Shown here one piece after another: positions 47,886 through 55,970 of a DNA stretch of 64,000 bases. The translations under genes were made by a program, and so were the position numbers. The notes under the pieces were generated by a model. It saw only the letters and a program-made list of their open reading frames with translations. It was not told the origin of the DNA and ran no database searches. The stretch is from Aestuariispira ectoiniformans (GTDB lineage: Bacteria; Pseudomonadota; Alphaproteobacteria; UBA8366; Aestuariispiraceae): the NCBI RefSeq assembly GCF_025136295.1, contig NZ_CP062788.1, forward strand, positions 2,460,501 through 2,524,500. The letters are read 5' to 3'. Every line of letters begins with the position of its first letter. Position 1 is the stretch's first letter.

Positions 47886-47889
47886 AGTG

Positions 47890-48330
47890 TTAGGCGCTCA
47901 GTTGCATATGGAGCAGGGGATAAGGCTTTCCAGTGCTATCCTTTTCTGAGCGGCCAATGACGTCAAAACCGATATGCCGGTAGAAATCCACGCCCTGTCG
48001 GTTTTGTTCGTTCACGTCTACCTTCGTCGCCTGAAGGGACGTTCTGGCAAAATTGAAGAGTGCCTTGCCGACGCCTTGCCCGCGACGGCTGGCGTCTATG
48101 AACAGCATTTCGATATTGCCCTCGACCACGGCAACAAAGCCAAGGATTTCACCGTCGTCATTGCGTGCGCAATAGGGGCCGACAGCCTCCAGCCATTCAT
48201 TCAGCAAGCCATTTCTGAAAAAGGCAATATCCTCTTCGGTTAGAAAGTCATGGGTCGCGCGAACGGAGCCTTCCCACAGGTCAACGAGCGCCGGGAAATC
48301 GCCCGGTACGGCTTTCTCAATCGTAATCAT
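47890..48330 (-). CDS. GNAT-family N-acetyltransferase
   Basis: A 146-residue acetyltransferase. The acetyl-CoA-binding motif is seen as IDASRRGQGVGKALFNFA. Strand and helix pattern around LGFVAVVEGNIEMLF and the C-terminal DFYRHIGFDVIGRSEKD resemble YjaB/YiaC types that acetylate small molecules or proteins. Substrate not identifiable. It lies 7 nt downstream of the DUF599 gene's stop on the same strand and may be cotranscribed with it. Confidence 0.85.
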   Translation of the reverse strand: MITIEKAVPGDFPALVDLWEGSVRATHDFLTEEDIAFFRNGLLNEWLEAVGPYCARNDDGEILGFVAVVEGNIEMLFIDASRRGQGVGKALFNFARTSLQATKVDVNEQNRQGVDFYRHIGFDVIGRSEKDSTGKPYPLLHMQLSA

Positions 48331-48337
48331 TACGGTG

Positions 48338-49039
48338 TCACTTTTTTGTTGTTTTGCGGGCTTTTTCCGCCTGGATCAGGGTCTTGAGAGTACGGGAGCG
48401 GAATTCCCGGCGATACATGACCAGGACAATCCACACACCTGCCAACGCCATCAACAGCGGGTGCAGGAACCAGGTAAGGGCGGCCAGCCCGAAATAATAG
48501 GTTCTGATCCCCTGATTATAGCTTTTGACCGCCAGAGACCCCAGCGAGGCGAGAGCTTCCGGGATTTCACTGAACTCCTCCTCCGATGCATTCAACGGCG
48601 CGGCACCCAGCAGGGTGGCCGTATAGTTGAACTGTCTGAGTGACCAGGCAAACTTGAAAAAGGCGTGAATGAAGATCGTGCTTAGAATCAGAAGCTTGAT
48701 CTCCCACATCGCCTTGCTGGTTTCCTGAACGAAGGCAAGATCGCTGGCAAGGCCACGGACTTTTTCCAAAGACCCGAGAATGGCCACGGACCCACCCAGT
48801 ATCAGGACGGAAATGGATGCGAAGAGGGCGACATTTCGCATGGTGAGACCAAGAATCTGCGCGTCCACTACACGGTTTTCCCGTTCCAGCATACGATGCA
48901 TCCAGGCCGCGCGATGATCATGCATGATCGTAATCAGCGTTGGGGACTTGGTGTAGTTATCGGCAAAAATCGTATAGCCGACCCAGCTTGCAAAGAAGAT
49001 TGCAACCCCGATGTAGTCGTAAAGCGTGGCGTCAGCCAT
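48338..49039 (-). CDS. DUF599 membrane protein
   Basis: A 233-residue integral membrane protein with four or five predicted helices. The N-terminal YDYIGVAIFFASWVGYTIF, the RAAWMHRML patch, KFAWSLRQFNYT and NQGIRTYYFGLAALTWF are DUF599 hallmarks. The family has no established function. The 191-nt gap to the divergent exbBD-tonB operon is AT-rich and presumably holds both promoters. Confidence 0.88.
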   Translation of the reverse strand: MADATLYDYIGVAIFFASWVGYTIFADNYTKSPTLITIMHDHRAAWMHRMLERENRVVDAQILGLTMRNVALFASISVLILGGSVAILGSLEKVRGLASDLAFVQETSKAMWEIKLLILSTIFIHAFFKFAWSLRQFNYTATLLGAAPLNASEEEFSEIPEALASLGSLAVKSYNQGIRTYYFGLAALTWFLHPLLMALAGVWIVLVMYRREFRSRTLKTLIQAEKARKTTKK

Positions 49040-49230
49040 GGTAACCTCAATCCAATGTTACCTCCACTATAACCCATTGACTGCAAGGGAAAAAGAACAG
49101 CTTTCCTGTTCAAAATCGTCACAATTGATTATGGCGATCTGACGATTGTGAACACAATTTATGAGAAAGTTAATATTGAGTATCACTTTTATTTGCACTA
49201 TCCTCCGCCGGAAATAGGGTATGAATTTCA

Positions 49231-49671
49231 ATGGATATAGCCATGTGGGGTCACAGAATTGGGGCAGTCGCCTGTGCCGCGGCAGTGCTGTTTTATGCAT
49301 CGGTCGGCGTTGCCGCGGAGGGTGGTGCAGTCAGCATTGAGCTCAACAAAGCGGAAACGCGCGGTAATCAGTGCAACATGTATTTCATGCTGCAGAACAA
49401 CAGCGGCCAAGCCTTTCAAAGCTACAAGCTGGATCTCGTTGTCTTCGATGCCGATGGGGTGATCGCCAGACAATTGATGGTTGAGACCGCACCTCTGGCA
49501 GCCGGGAAGACGGTCGTCAAAGCCTTCCCGGTCAAGGATATGCCCTGTAAGGAGATCAGCCAGCTTTTACTAAATGATGTGCCACAGTGTTCGGGCAGTG
49601 ACGGCGCGCAGAAAAGCTGTACCGCCATAACGACTGTTTCGACACGGACGCAAATCAAATTCATTAAATAA
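49231..49671 (+). CDS. Periplasmic protein of unknown function in the tonB operon
   Basis: A 146-residue exported protein. A signal peptide (IGAVACAAAVLFYASVGVAAE) is followed by a small beta-rich domain with the pattern NQCNMYFMLQNNSGQAFQSY and three further Cys residues (in MPCKEIS, PQCSG and KSCTA). It sits 43 nt upstream of exbB, pointing the same way, so it may assist the Ton complex. The start could be 49231 or 49243; neither has a strong ribosome site. I do not recognise a named family. Confidence 0.7.
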   Translation: MDIAMWGHRIGAVACAAAVLFYASVGVAAEGGAVSIELNKAETRGNQCNMYFMLQNNSGQAFQSYKLDLVVFDADGVIARQLMVETAPLAAGKTVVKAFPVKDMPCKEISQLLLNDVPQCSGSDGAQKSCTAITTVSTRTQIKFIK

Positions 49672-49714
49672 CGGGCGGAAGCCAATCCGCTGTTTTGGCC
49701 GGAAGGGAAAAGAC

Positions 49715-50338
49715 ATGTTGGAAAGTCTGATGAGCGGCGAACTGGCCGACACGTTGAGCCGCGGCGGCGTGGTTGTCACTGTGTTGATTGTTCTGTCTGT
49801 TGTGGTTCTGGCGATTGTCTTGCGCAAGGTCCTTCAGTTTTCGCGTTTGCGGGTCTGGCGTGGCAATGCGGGCAAGGCGGAACCGGTTGCGCTGGTCGTG
49901 CGCTCCGGTCAGGAAATTCTGCGCTGCTCACCGAACCGGGAAGACCTTTGCCGCGAAGAGATGGAATGTGTCGCCCGCCAGCAAATAGATCGGCTGGAAA
50001 GTGGTTTGGGGATTATCGGTGCAATTGCTGTATTGAGCCCGCTGCTGGGCCTTTTGGGCACAGTGATGGGGATGATTGAGGCCTTTCAGCGCTTGGAAGG
50101 GGCTGGTAGCCGTGTGGACCCGGCGGTGTTGTCCGGCGGTATCTGGGAGGCCTTGCTGACCACGGCGGCGGGGCTGATTGTCGCCATTCCGGCGACGGCG
50201 CTGCACGCCTGGCTGAAATCTGTGATCAAGCGCAATACGCGGGCCATGGAGGATAGCGCAACAGCCTTGCTGACACGCCGCCAACCTGCGGCAGATATCG
50301 ACGATATCGGCTTTGTTGCAGCGCAGGCAGCCGAATAG
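49715..50338 (+). CDS. exbB: ExbB-type proton-channel protein
   Basis: A 207-residue MotA/TolQ/ExbB family protein with three predicted helices. The second and third carry the conserved LSPLLGLLGTVMGMIEAF and ALLTTAAGLIVAIPATA with the pore-lining Thr residues. It forms the pentameric channel that turns proton-motive force into TonB movement. A GGAAGGG ribosome site precedes the ATG. The next gene starts 2 nt after its stop. Confidence 0.92.
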   Translation: MLESLMSGELADTLSRGGVVVTVLIVLSVVVLAIVLRKVLQFSRLRVWRGNAGKAEPVALVVRSGQEILRCSPNREDLCREEMECVARQQIDRLESGLGIIGAIAVLSPLLGLLGTVMGMIEAFQRLEGAGSRVDPAVLSGGIWEALLTTAAGLIVAIPATALHAWLKSVIKRNTRAMEDSATALLTRRQPAADIDDIGFVAAQAAE

Positions 50339-50340
50339 TC

Positions 50341-50745
50341 ATGAACCTCTCTTCCCGAGACGAGGGCACGGTTGTGATCAGCCTGACGCCGTTGGTCGAT
50401 GTGGTCTTCATCCTGCTGGTGTTCTTCATGCTTGCATCCAGTTTTGTCGAATGGCGGTCGATTGATGCACAGACACAGGCGGCGCAAGGGCGGTCTAACG
50501 GCCTGGTCGGCACCGTGCTGGCGGATTTGAAGCCGGATGGTGACGTTGTTGTGGGGGGGCGGTCTATGCCACCCTCGATGGCCTTGCAGTATATTGACGA
50601 CCTTCATGGGGATCGGCCGGAGCTGAAGGTATTGCTCCGCCCGGCAGATGGCGTGGCCCTGCAGGTTGCAGTCGATTTCGCCGAAAGCCTCAAAGCCAAG
50701 GGGCTTGCCGATGTCAGTTTCAAACCGATGGGCGTTGCACAATGA
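50341..50745 (+). CDS. exbD: ExbD-type biopolymer transport protein, first copy
   Basis: A 134-residue protein with a short cytoplasmic tail, one helix and a periplasmic domain. The helix reads LVDVVFILLVFFM, with the essential proton-pathway Asp at residue 20. It overlaps the second exbD by 4 nt (ATGA). Canonical ExbD partner of ExbB. Confidence 0.92.
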   Translation: MNLSSRDEGTVVISLTPLVDVVFILLVFFMLASSFVEWRSIDAQTQAAQGRSNGLVGTVLADLKPDGDVVVGGRSMPPSMALQYIDDLHGDRPELKVLLRPADGVALQVAVDFAESLKAKGLADVSFKPMGVAQ

Positions 50746-51131
50746 GGCTGCACGGATCAGACGATGACGACGGGACGGCACCGGAAAATACGCTGCCGTT
50801 GATCAATATCGTTTTTCTTCTGCTGACATTTTTCATGGTCGCGGGCGCGTTGGAACGCACGGACCTGTTCAATGTTTCCCCTCCCGCGTCGAACAGCGAA
50901 CAGGCCGCACCCGATGGCGGGCCTTTGCTCCTGATCGGTGCCGACGGGACGCTGGCCTTGAATGACCAGACGATCGGGGAAGAGGGCGTGGGTAAAGCCG
51001 TGCTAGGGGAAAGCAAACTGGTGCGGATCAAGGCGGATGCGGCATCCGATGCGGCCTTTGTTGTGCGGTTGATGGAAAAGTTGCGTCAGGCCGGCGTTGA
51101 GAAAGTCAGTCTGATTACGATGGAGCGTTGA
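50742..51131 (+). CDS. ExbD-like protein, second copy lacking the helix Asp
   Basis: A 129-residue ExbD paralogue with the same topology. The helix reads PLINIVFLLLTFFMVAG: Asn22 (codon AAT at 50805-50807) occupies the place of the proton-carrying Asp. The tail is very acidic (DDDD near the N-terminus). Since ExbD is a dimer inside the ExbB ring, this copy may pair with the canonical ExbD in an asymmetric motor. Coupled by overlap to the first exbD. Confidence 0.9.
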   Translation: MRLHGSDDDDGTAPENTLPLINIVFLLLTFFMVAGALERTDLFNVSPPASNSEQAAPDGGPLLLIGADGTLALNDQTIGEEGVGKAVLGESKLVRIKADAASDAAFVVRLMEKLRQAGVEKVSLITMER

Positions 51132-51133
51132 CG

Positions 51134-52009
51134 GTGGCTGTTCTGACCCAAACGGACCGCCCGTTTATTGATTGGGGCCTGGGAATTGCCGTGGCTGTGA
51201 TCGCTCATGGCGCAGTTTACTGGTGGATGAATTCAACTGATATCCCGGCGACGGCACTGGGGGTAGGCGTCAATGGCATTGAAATCTCGTTAAGTAGCGC
51301 AGGCGGCACTGCCGGAAGCCTTGCGGCCGCTATTGAACCGCAAGCGGTGACTGCGGAGGTGGTGAAACCGGAAACCCCGCAGGAAGTCGAGACCGTTGAG
51401 GTGGAAGAAGTTTCTGCCCGAATGGAAACGATTGAGCCTGTTGTGGAGGACGTGGAGGCGATAGAGACGCCAAGCGTGACAGAGGTTGCAGCAGTTCTGC
51501 AGCCCAAACCGGTTGCGAAGCCCGTGGAGCCCGCGCAGGCGCCGCATGTCCAGGAGACTGCGCAGACAGCCTCACAACAAAAGACACAGGCCGATAGCGA
51601 AAGGCCGGTCAAGGATGACGTGGCGCAGGTGGACGGATCACGAGGGCAGGGAGATGCTGGTGTGGCGTCGAATGTCGGCGCGGGGACAAATGGCCAGTCG
51701 TCTGGTGGAGGGATACCGGGTGAGGTGCGCGACTACTACGCGTCGCTTCAGGCGTTGCTGGAACGGCAGAAGAAATACCCCCGCCGAGCCAAACGCCGGG
51801 GAATCGAAGGCGTTGTGACTCTCTGGTTCCAGATGAACCGCCGTGGCGAGGTTTTGGACTACAGAATTCAGGAAAGCTCTGGCAATCGTGTGCTGGACAA
51901 GGCAATAGAACGGCTCATCGAAAATGCGTCTCCCCTGCCACCTTTCCCGGATCAGATGACGGAGGAAGAGGTAAGTCTCGTCGTTCCTTTCCGGTTCTAT
52001 TTCAAATAG
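51134..52009 (+). CDS. tonB: Energy transducer TonB
   Basis: A 291-residue protein with an N-terminal helix (LGIAVAVIAHGAVYWW), a long linker rich in Glu, Val and Pro with repeated Pro-Lys/Glu-Pro patches, and a C-terminal TonB domain with KKYPRRAKRRGIEGVVTLWF and SSGNRVLDKAIERLIENASPLP. It passes energy to outer-membrane receptors. The GTG at 51134 lies 8 nt after a GGAG. A TTG at 51128 is less well placed. No TonB-dependent receptor gene is in the window. Confidence 0.9.
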   Translation: MAVLTQTDRPFIDWGLGIAVAVIAHGAVYWWMNSTDIPATALGVGVNGIEISLSSAGGTAGSLAAAIEPQAVTAEVVKPETPQEVETVEVEEVSARMETIEPVVEDVEAIETPSVTEVAAVLQPKPVAKPVEPAQAPHVQETAQTASQQKTQADSERPVKDDVAQVDGSRGQGDAGVASNVGAGTNGQSSGGGIPGEVRDYYASLQALLERQKKYPRRAKRRGIEGVVTLWFQMNRRGEVLDYRIQESSGNRVLDKAIERLIENASPLPPFPDQMTEEEVSLVVPFRFYFK

Positions 52010-52030
52010 ATAATCGATAAATTGTAAGTT

Positions 52031-52052
52031 ATGTTGTCAATAACGACAACAT
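52031..52052. repeat. Inverted repeat between convergent tonB and cdhR
   Basis: Perfect 8-bp arms ATGTTGTC / GACAACAT with a 6-nt loop lie in the 61-nt gap between two convergent genes. It could be a shared terminator, but neither strand has a T-run directly after it. Confidence 0.45.
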
Positions 52053-52070
52053 GATTGACAAAAACATTGA

Positions 52071-53048
52071 TCAGGAACGGATCGGGGCGTTGCTGAGCCT
52101 GCCTCGCCGGAAGTCGCGGGGCGGCGCGCCGAATTGCTTTGTGAAGGCGCGGCTGAAAGTGGCGGCGGATGAAAAGCCCGTTCGTGCCGCGATTTCAGCC
52201 ATCGACTGGCTGGTCTCTGCGATCAGGCTCCGGGCTGTCTTCAGGCGGATATAGAGATAGTATCGGCCCGGCGGAATGCCAATTTCTTTGGTGAAAGCAC
52301 GGTCCAGCGTTCGCGCCGATGTGTTTACCCGGCGGGCGATTTCATCTGTCGCAACCGGTTCCTCGATGTTCTTTTCCATTTCCTCAAGTGCTGCCACCAC
52401 AAGAGGGGCACGCGCGGCAAAGGGCGCAAAGCGCGCGCCACGTTGAGACATATGCTCCTGACCATGAGATTCATAGATGAAGAGGTTCATCACATCGAGG
52501 GCGAGGGCCTCACCCTGATCCTGTCGCACCTGGCTTAACATAAGATCAAGCGCGCTGGTCGCGCCGCCGCAGGTGATCCGGTTGCGGTCGATGACAAAGC
52601 GATCAAGCGAAAGCGTAATATCCGAAAAGGCCTCTTCGAAGAGCGTCAATTCCTGCCAGTGGATCGTGGCCTCATATCCATCAAGCAGGCCGGCCGCGGC
52701 CAACAGCCATGCGCCGGTATCCAATCCGCCGATGACCTTGGCGGATCGGGCCGCAGTCCGAATTGCGCCAAGCGTCTTCCGGTCGCAGTAATGCTTGTAG
52801 TTATATCCCGAGACAACAAACAGGATGTCTTCATTTGTCAGTTCGGAAAGGGATTGAGACGGCTGGATTGTAATGCCGCTGGACGATTGAACCGGCTGTC
52901 CGTCCAAGGACACCAGTTGATGCCGGTAAAGCTGTGCCTCTGCGTAGTTGTTGGCCGCGCGAAGGGGTTCCACTGCGCAGGCGAGGCACATGTTACTGAA
53001 ACCATCGAACAGAAGGTAGGAAACACGAGTCTGTGAGTTTGGCGACAT
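52071..53048 (-). CDS. cdhR: GlxA-type AraC-family regulator, probably CdhR (carnitine catabolism)
   Basis: A 325-residue regulator. Residues 8 to about 190 are a DJ-1/PfpI-like domain (YLLFDGFSNMCLACAVEPLRAAN). At the usual Cys nucleophile the sequence reads GGLDTGAWLLAAAGLLDG with Asp, so it senses rather than catalyses. Two AraC helix-turn-helices follow (RTLDRAFTKEIGIPPGRYY, AARTGFSSAATFSRAFTKQFG). The start at 53048 is chosen because it yields the family N-terminus. Divergent from the carnitine cleavage enzyme gene; the 92-nt gap has a GACAT/ATGTC pair around the start codon. By analogy with Pseudomonas CdhR it activates the carnitine genes. Confidence 0.8.
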   Translation of the reverse strand: MSPNSQTRVSYLLFDGFSNMCLACAVEPLRAANNYAEAQLYRHQLVSLDGQPVQSSSGITIQPSQSLSELTNEDILFVVSGYNYKHYCDRKTLGAIRTAARSAKVIGGLDTGAWLLAAAGLLDGYEATIHWQELTLFEEAFSDITLSLDRFVIDRNRITCGGATSALDLMLSQVRQDQGEALALDVMNLFIYESHGQEHMSQRGARFAPFAARAPLVVAALEEMEKNIEEPVATDEIARRVNTSARTLDRAFTKEIGIPPGRYYLYIRLKTARSLIAETSQSMAEIAARTGFSSAATFSRAFTKQFGAPPRDFRRGRLSNAPIRS

Positions 53049-53140
53049 TCGCGATATATATGTCTGAATATGCAAAAAGTAAATTGATGATTTTGTTACA
53101 GTGGCGGCTGGACAGGAACTCATTTTGAAAGAGGCAAGAC

Positions 53141-54034
53141 GTGAACTGGGAAGTATTTATCACCAGCGCAGTGACCGGCTCCGGCGATACCGTAAGCAAA
53201 AGCGACAAGGTGCCCGTAACGCCCAAGGAAATTGCAGATGCGGCGATTGAGTCCGCCAAGGCTGGTGCGGCGATTGCACATATTCACGTGCGTGACCCTG
53301 AAACCGGTGCGCCCTCCCGTGATCCGAAGCTTTTTGCCGAAGTCGTGGAGCGTATCCGCGAAAGTGATACGGACGTCATCATCAACCTGACTGCCGGTAT
53401 GGGGGGCGATATCATTCTGGGTGGTGTGGAAAATCCGCTGCCGCTGAATGAGGCGGGAACCGATATGGCTGGTGCGACCGAACGTGTCCAGCATGTACGC
53501 GAATTGCTGCCGGAGATCTGCACGCTTGATTGCGGCACCATGAACTTCTCCCACGGCGATTACATCATGACGAATACGCCGGGCATGCTGCGCGAAATGG
53601 CGCGTCAGATGACGGCTTTGGGCGTGCGTCCGGAAATCGAGGTTTTCGATACCGGCCACCTGGTGATGGCGAAGGATCTGGTCAAGGAAGGCCTGATCGA
53701 GGACCCGGTGATGATTCAGCTTTGCACGGGCATTCCCTATGGTGCGCCGGATGATCCGCTGACCCTGATGTCGCTGGTCAAGGCCATGCCGGAAAACTGG
53801 ACTTTCTCTGCTTTCTCCATCGGGCGGATGCAGATGCCGATGGTGGCCATGGCGGCCTATGCCGGTGGTAACGTCCGCGTTGGTCTGGAAGACAATATCT
53901 TCCTGAAAAAAGGCGTGTTGGCCAGCAATGGCGATCTGGTTGAACGCGCCGCCGGCATCCTGGAAGGGATGGGGGCCAAAGTGATCGGCCCGGATCAGGT
54001 TCGTGAAAAACTGCGCCTGACAAAACGCGGCTGA
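53141..54034 (+). CDS. cdhC: Beta-keto acid cleavage enzyme (BKACE, DUF849), dehydrocarnitine cleaving
   Basis: A 297-residue zinc enzyme with a TIM barrel. The metal ligands in [13 protein letters not shown], the strand [17 protein letters not shown] and the late RVGLEDN are BKACE signatures. It condenses 3-dehydrocarnitine with acetyl-CoA to give acetoacetate and betainyl-CoA. That substrate is inferred from the regulator and the carnitine dehydrogenase in the same cluster; other BKACEs act on different beta-keto acids. The start is GTG at 53141 ([10 protein letters not shown]). Confidence 0.85.
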   Translation: MNWEVFITSAVTGSGDTVSKSDKVPVTPKEIADAAIESAKAGAAIAHIHVRDPETGAPSRDPKLFAEVVERIRESDTDVIINLTAGMGGDIILGGVENPLPLNEAGTDMAGATERVQHVRELLPEICTLDCGTMNFSHGDYIMTNTPGMLREMARQMTALGVRPEIEVFDTGHLVMAKDLVKEGLIEDPVMIQLCTGIPYGAPDDPLTLMSLVKAMPENWTFSAFSIGRMQMPMVAMAAYAGGNVRVGLEDNIFLKKGVLASNGDLVERAAGILEGMGAKVIGPDQVREKLRLTKRG

Positions 54035-54088
54035 CCGCAGCCGGGGATCGGGCCAGAGAACACCCGACCATACCAAAAATAGGAGACC

Positions 54089-54129
54089 TATCCCGGCCTG
54101 ATGTGCAGGAGGCCGGCAAGGCCGGGATA
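54089..54129 (+). other. Intercistronic RNA structure with two alternative stems
   Basis: The arm at 54089-54099 can pair over 11 bp with 54119-54129, or its inner part can pair over 7 bp with 54110-54116. It lies in the 126-nt gap between the BKACE gene and the first permease gene. It may tune expression of the downstream transporter. Confidence 0.4.
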
Positions 54130-54160
54130 TGCTCTGAAACAGTGAGAGGACATCACGGAT

Positions 54161-55117
54161 ATGAACGCTATAGGACGTTTGATCCTGCAGCGATTGGCGA
54201 TGGGGCTGGGGACGCTTTTTGTTGTATCGGGTATAATCTTTTTCGCCGTAGAGCTTCTGCCAGGTGATCTGGCGCAGGAAATCCTGGGGCAGGCCGCGAC
54301 CAAGGAAACGGTTGCCGCTTTCCGCAAGGAAGCCGGTCTCGACCGCCCGGTCATGGAACGTTACGTGGATTGGGTCAGCGGTGTCGCGACGGGCGACTTC
54401 GGCAAATCGCTTGCCAATGGCCGCGAGATTTCGGACCTGATCGGCACACGCCTTTACAACACATTGTTCCTGGCGGGTATGGCGGCCATTATTGCGGTTC
54501 CTCTGTCACTGACCCTGGGATTGCTTAGTGCGCTATACCGTAACAGTTGGTTCGACCGATTGGCCAACGTATCCACATTGGCCTCCATATCATTCCCGGA
54601 ATTCTTTATTGCCTATATTCTGATTTTCTTCTTTTCCGTTAAATACGGCCTGTTCCCATCCATCGCGAATGTCGCGCCTGAAACGCATGTCGGGGAGGCG
54701 ATCTATAAGCTGACCCTGCCGGCGCTGACCCTGACGCTGGTCGTGGTTGCGCATATGATGCGGATGACGCGGGCCAGTATCATCAACCTGCTCGCCAGCC
54801 CCTACATCGAAATGGCGCGGCTGAAGGGGATGAAGCCATGGCGGATTATCGTCATGCACGCCCTTCCCAATGCCCTGGCCCCCATCATCAACGTTGTGGC
54901 CCTGAACCTGGCCTATCTGGTGGTCGGCGTGGTCGTTGTTGAAGTTGTCTTTGTCTATCCCGGTCTGGGGCAATTGCTTGTAGATTCCGTTGCCAAACGG
55001 GATGTGACCGTCGTCCAGGCCTGCAGCCTTGTGTTTGCGGCCACCTATATCCTGCTCAATCTGACGGCTGATGTGTTGTCCATCGTGACAAACCCGCGCC
55101 TGATCCACCAGCGATAG
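54161..55117 (+). CDS. ABC transporter permease, peptide type (DppB-like), probable carnitine uptake
   Basis: 318 residues and six predicted helices. FFAVELLPGDLAQEILGQAA at the start and the EAA loop YIEMARLKGMKPWRIIVMHALPNALAP are DppB signatures. Its place between BKACE and the dehydrogenase suggests import of carnitine or a relative. The carnitine assignment is context only. Confidence 0.88.
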   Translation: MNAIGRLILQRLAMGLGTLFVVSGIIFFAVELLPGDLAQEILGQAATKETVAAFRKEAGLDRPVMERYVDWVSGVATGDFGKSLANGREISDLIGTRLYNTLFLAGMAAIIAVPLSLTLGLLSALYRNSWFDRLANVSTLASISFPEFFIAYILIFFFSVKYGLFPSIANVAPETHVGEAIYKLTLPALTLTLVVVAHMMRMTRASIINLLASPYIEMARLKGMKPWRIIVMHALPNALAPIINVVALNLAYLVVGVVVVEVVFVYPGLGQLLVDSVAKRDVTVVQACSLVFAATYILLNLTADVLSIVTNPRLIHQR

Positions 55118-55126
55118 GAGGGCGTG

Positions 55127-55966
55127 ATGAATACAGCACTTGTTTCCACCTGGAAGACCCTGCGCACGGCACCGATTACCGGCTGGGTTGGCCTTGCAAT
55201 TATTGTGACCTATCTGATCGCGATGGTCTTCGCGCCCGTGATTGCGCCTTATGGCGAAACCGAGATTGTATCCTCCCAGTTTGAACCCTGGGGAGATGTC
55301 TATCTTCTCGGCACGGACAATCTGGGACGCGACCTGTTCTCGCGTTTGATCTATGGCGCACGCAACACTGTCGGTGTTGCGCTGGTTACGACAATTATTG
55401 CCTTCCTGCTGGGGGGCGTTACCGGACTGCTGGCCGCCACCGTGCAGGGGTGGACCGATCATATCCTCAGCCGGGTCGTCGATGTGTTGATGGCAATTCC
55501 GCAGCTCATCTTTGCATTGCTGTTCCTGACCATTGTCGGTTCGTCGACGACGTCGGTCATTATTGTGATCGCCGTCCTGGACTCGACCCGTGTTTTCCGT
55601 CTGGCGCGTGCCGTGGCGATGAACGTGGTGGTGATGGACTATGTGGAGGCAGCCCGTATGCGAGGGGAAGGGCTGTGGTGGCTGGTCCGCCGCGAGGTTC
55701 TCCCCAACACGATGGCGCCGCTCATTGCCGAATTCGGCCTGCGCTTTTGCTTTGTATTTCTTTTCATCTCCGCACTTTCCTTCCTTGGCCTTGGTATCCA
55801 GCCGCCGACGGCGGACTGGGGCGGGATGGTGCGTGATATCGCGACGCTGATGACCTTCGGGGATGTGACCCCGCTGTTGCCTGCTGCTGCCATCGCGATT
55901 CTGACGGTGGGCGTGAATTTCGTGGTCGACTGGATGCTGCACAAATCCAGCGGGTTGAAGGAGTAG
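55127..55966 (+). CDS. ABC transporter permease, peptide type (DppC-like), probable carnitine uptake
   Basis: 279 residues. LLGTDNLGRDLFSRLIYGAR and the EAA loop YVEAARMRGEGLWWLVRREVLPN place it in the DppC group. The ATG at 55127 follows GGAGGG, 9 nt after the previous stop; a GTG directly before it (55124) is less likely. It should form the pore with the preceding permease. Confidence 0.88.
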   Translation: MNTALVSTWKTLRTAPITGWVGLAIIVTYLIAMVFAPVIAPYGETEIVSSQFEPWGDVYLLGTDNLGRDLFSRLIYGARNTVGVALVTTIIAFLLGGVTGLLAATVQGWTDHILSRVVDVLMAIPQLIFALLFLTIVGSSTTSVIIVIAVLDSTRVFRLARAVAMNVVVMDYVEAARMRGEGLWWLVRREVLPNTMAPLIAEFGLRFCFVFLFISALSFLGLGIQPPTADWGGMVRDIATLMTFGDVTPLLPAAAIAILTVGVNFVVDWMLHKSSGLKE

Positions 55967-55970
55967 GCTC

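Noticed and set aside
49040-49230. A Fur/Irr-type iron box upstream of the ton operon
   Set aside because: The gap is AT-rich, but I could not find a convincing iron box, so none is annotated.
52031-52052. Palindrome between tonB and cdhR as a Rho-independent terminator
   Set aside because: The stem is only 8 bp of moderate GC and no T-run follows on either strand, so it is kept as an inverted repeat and not called a terminator.
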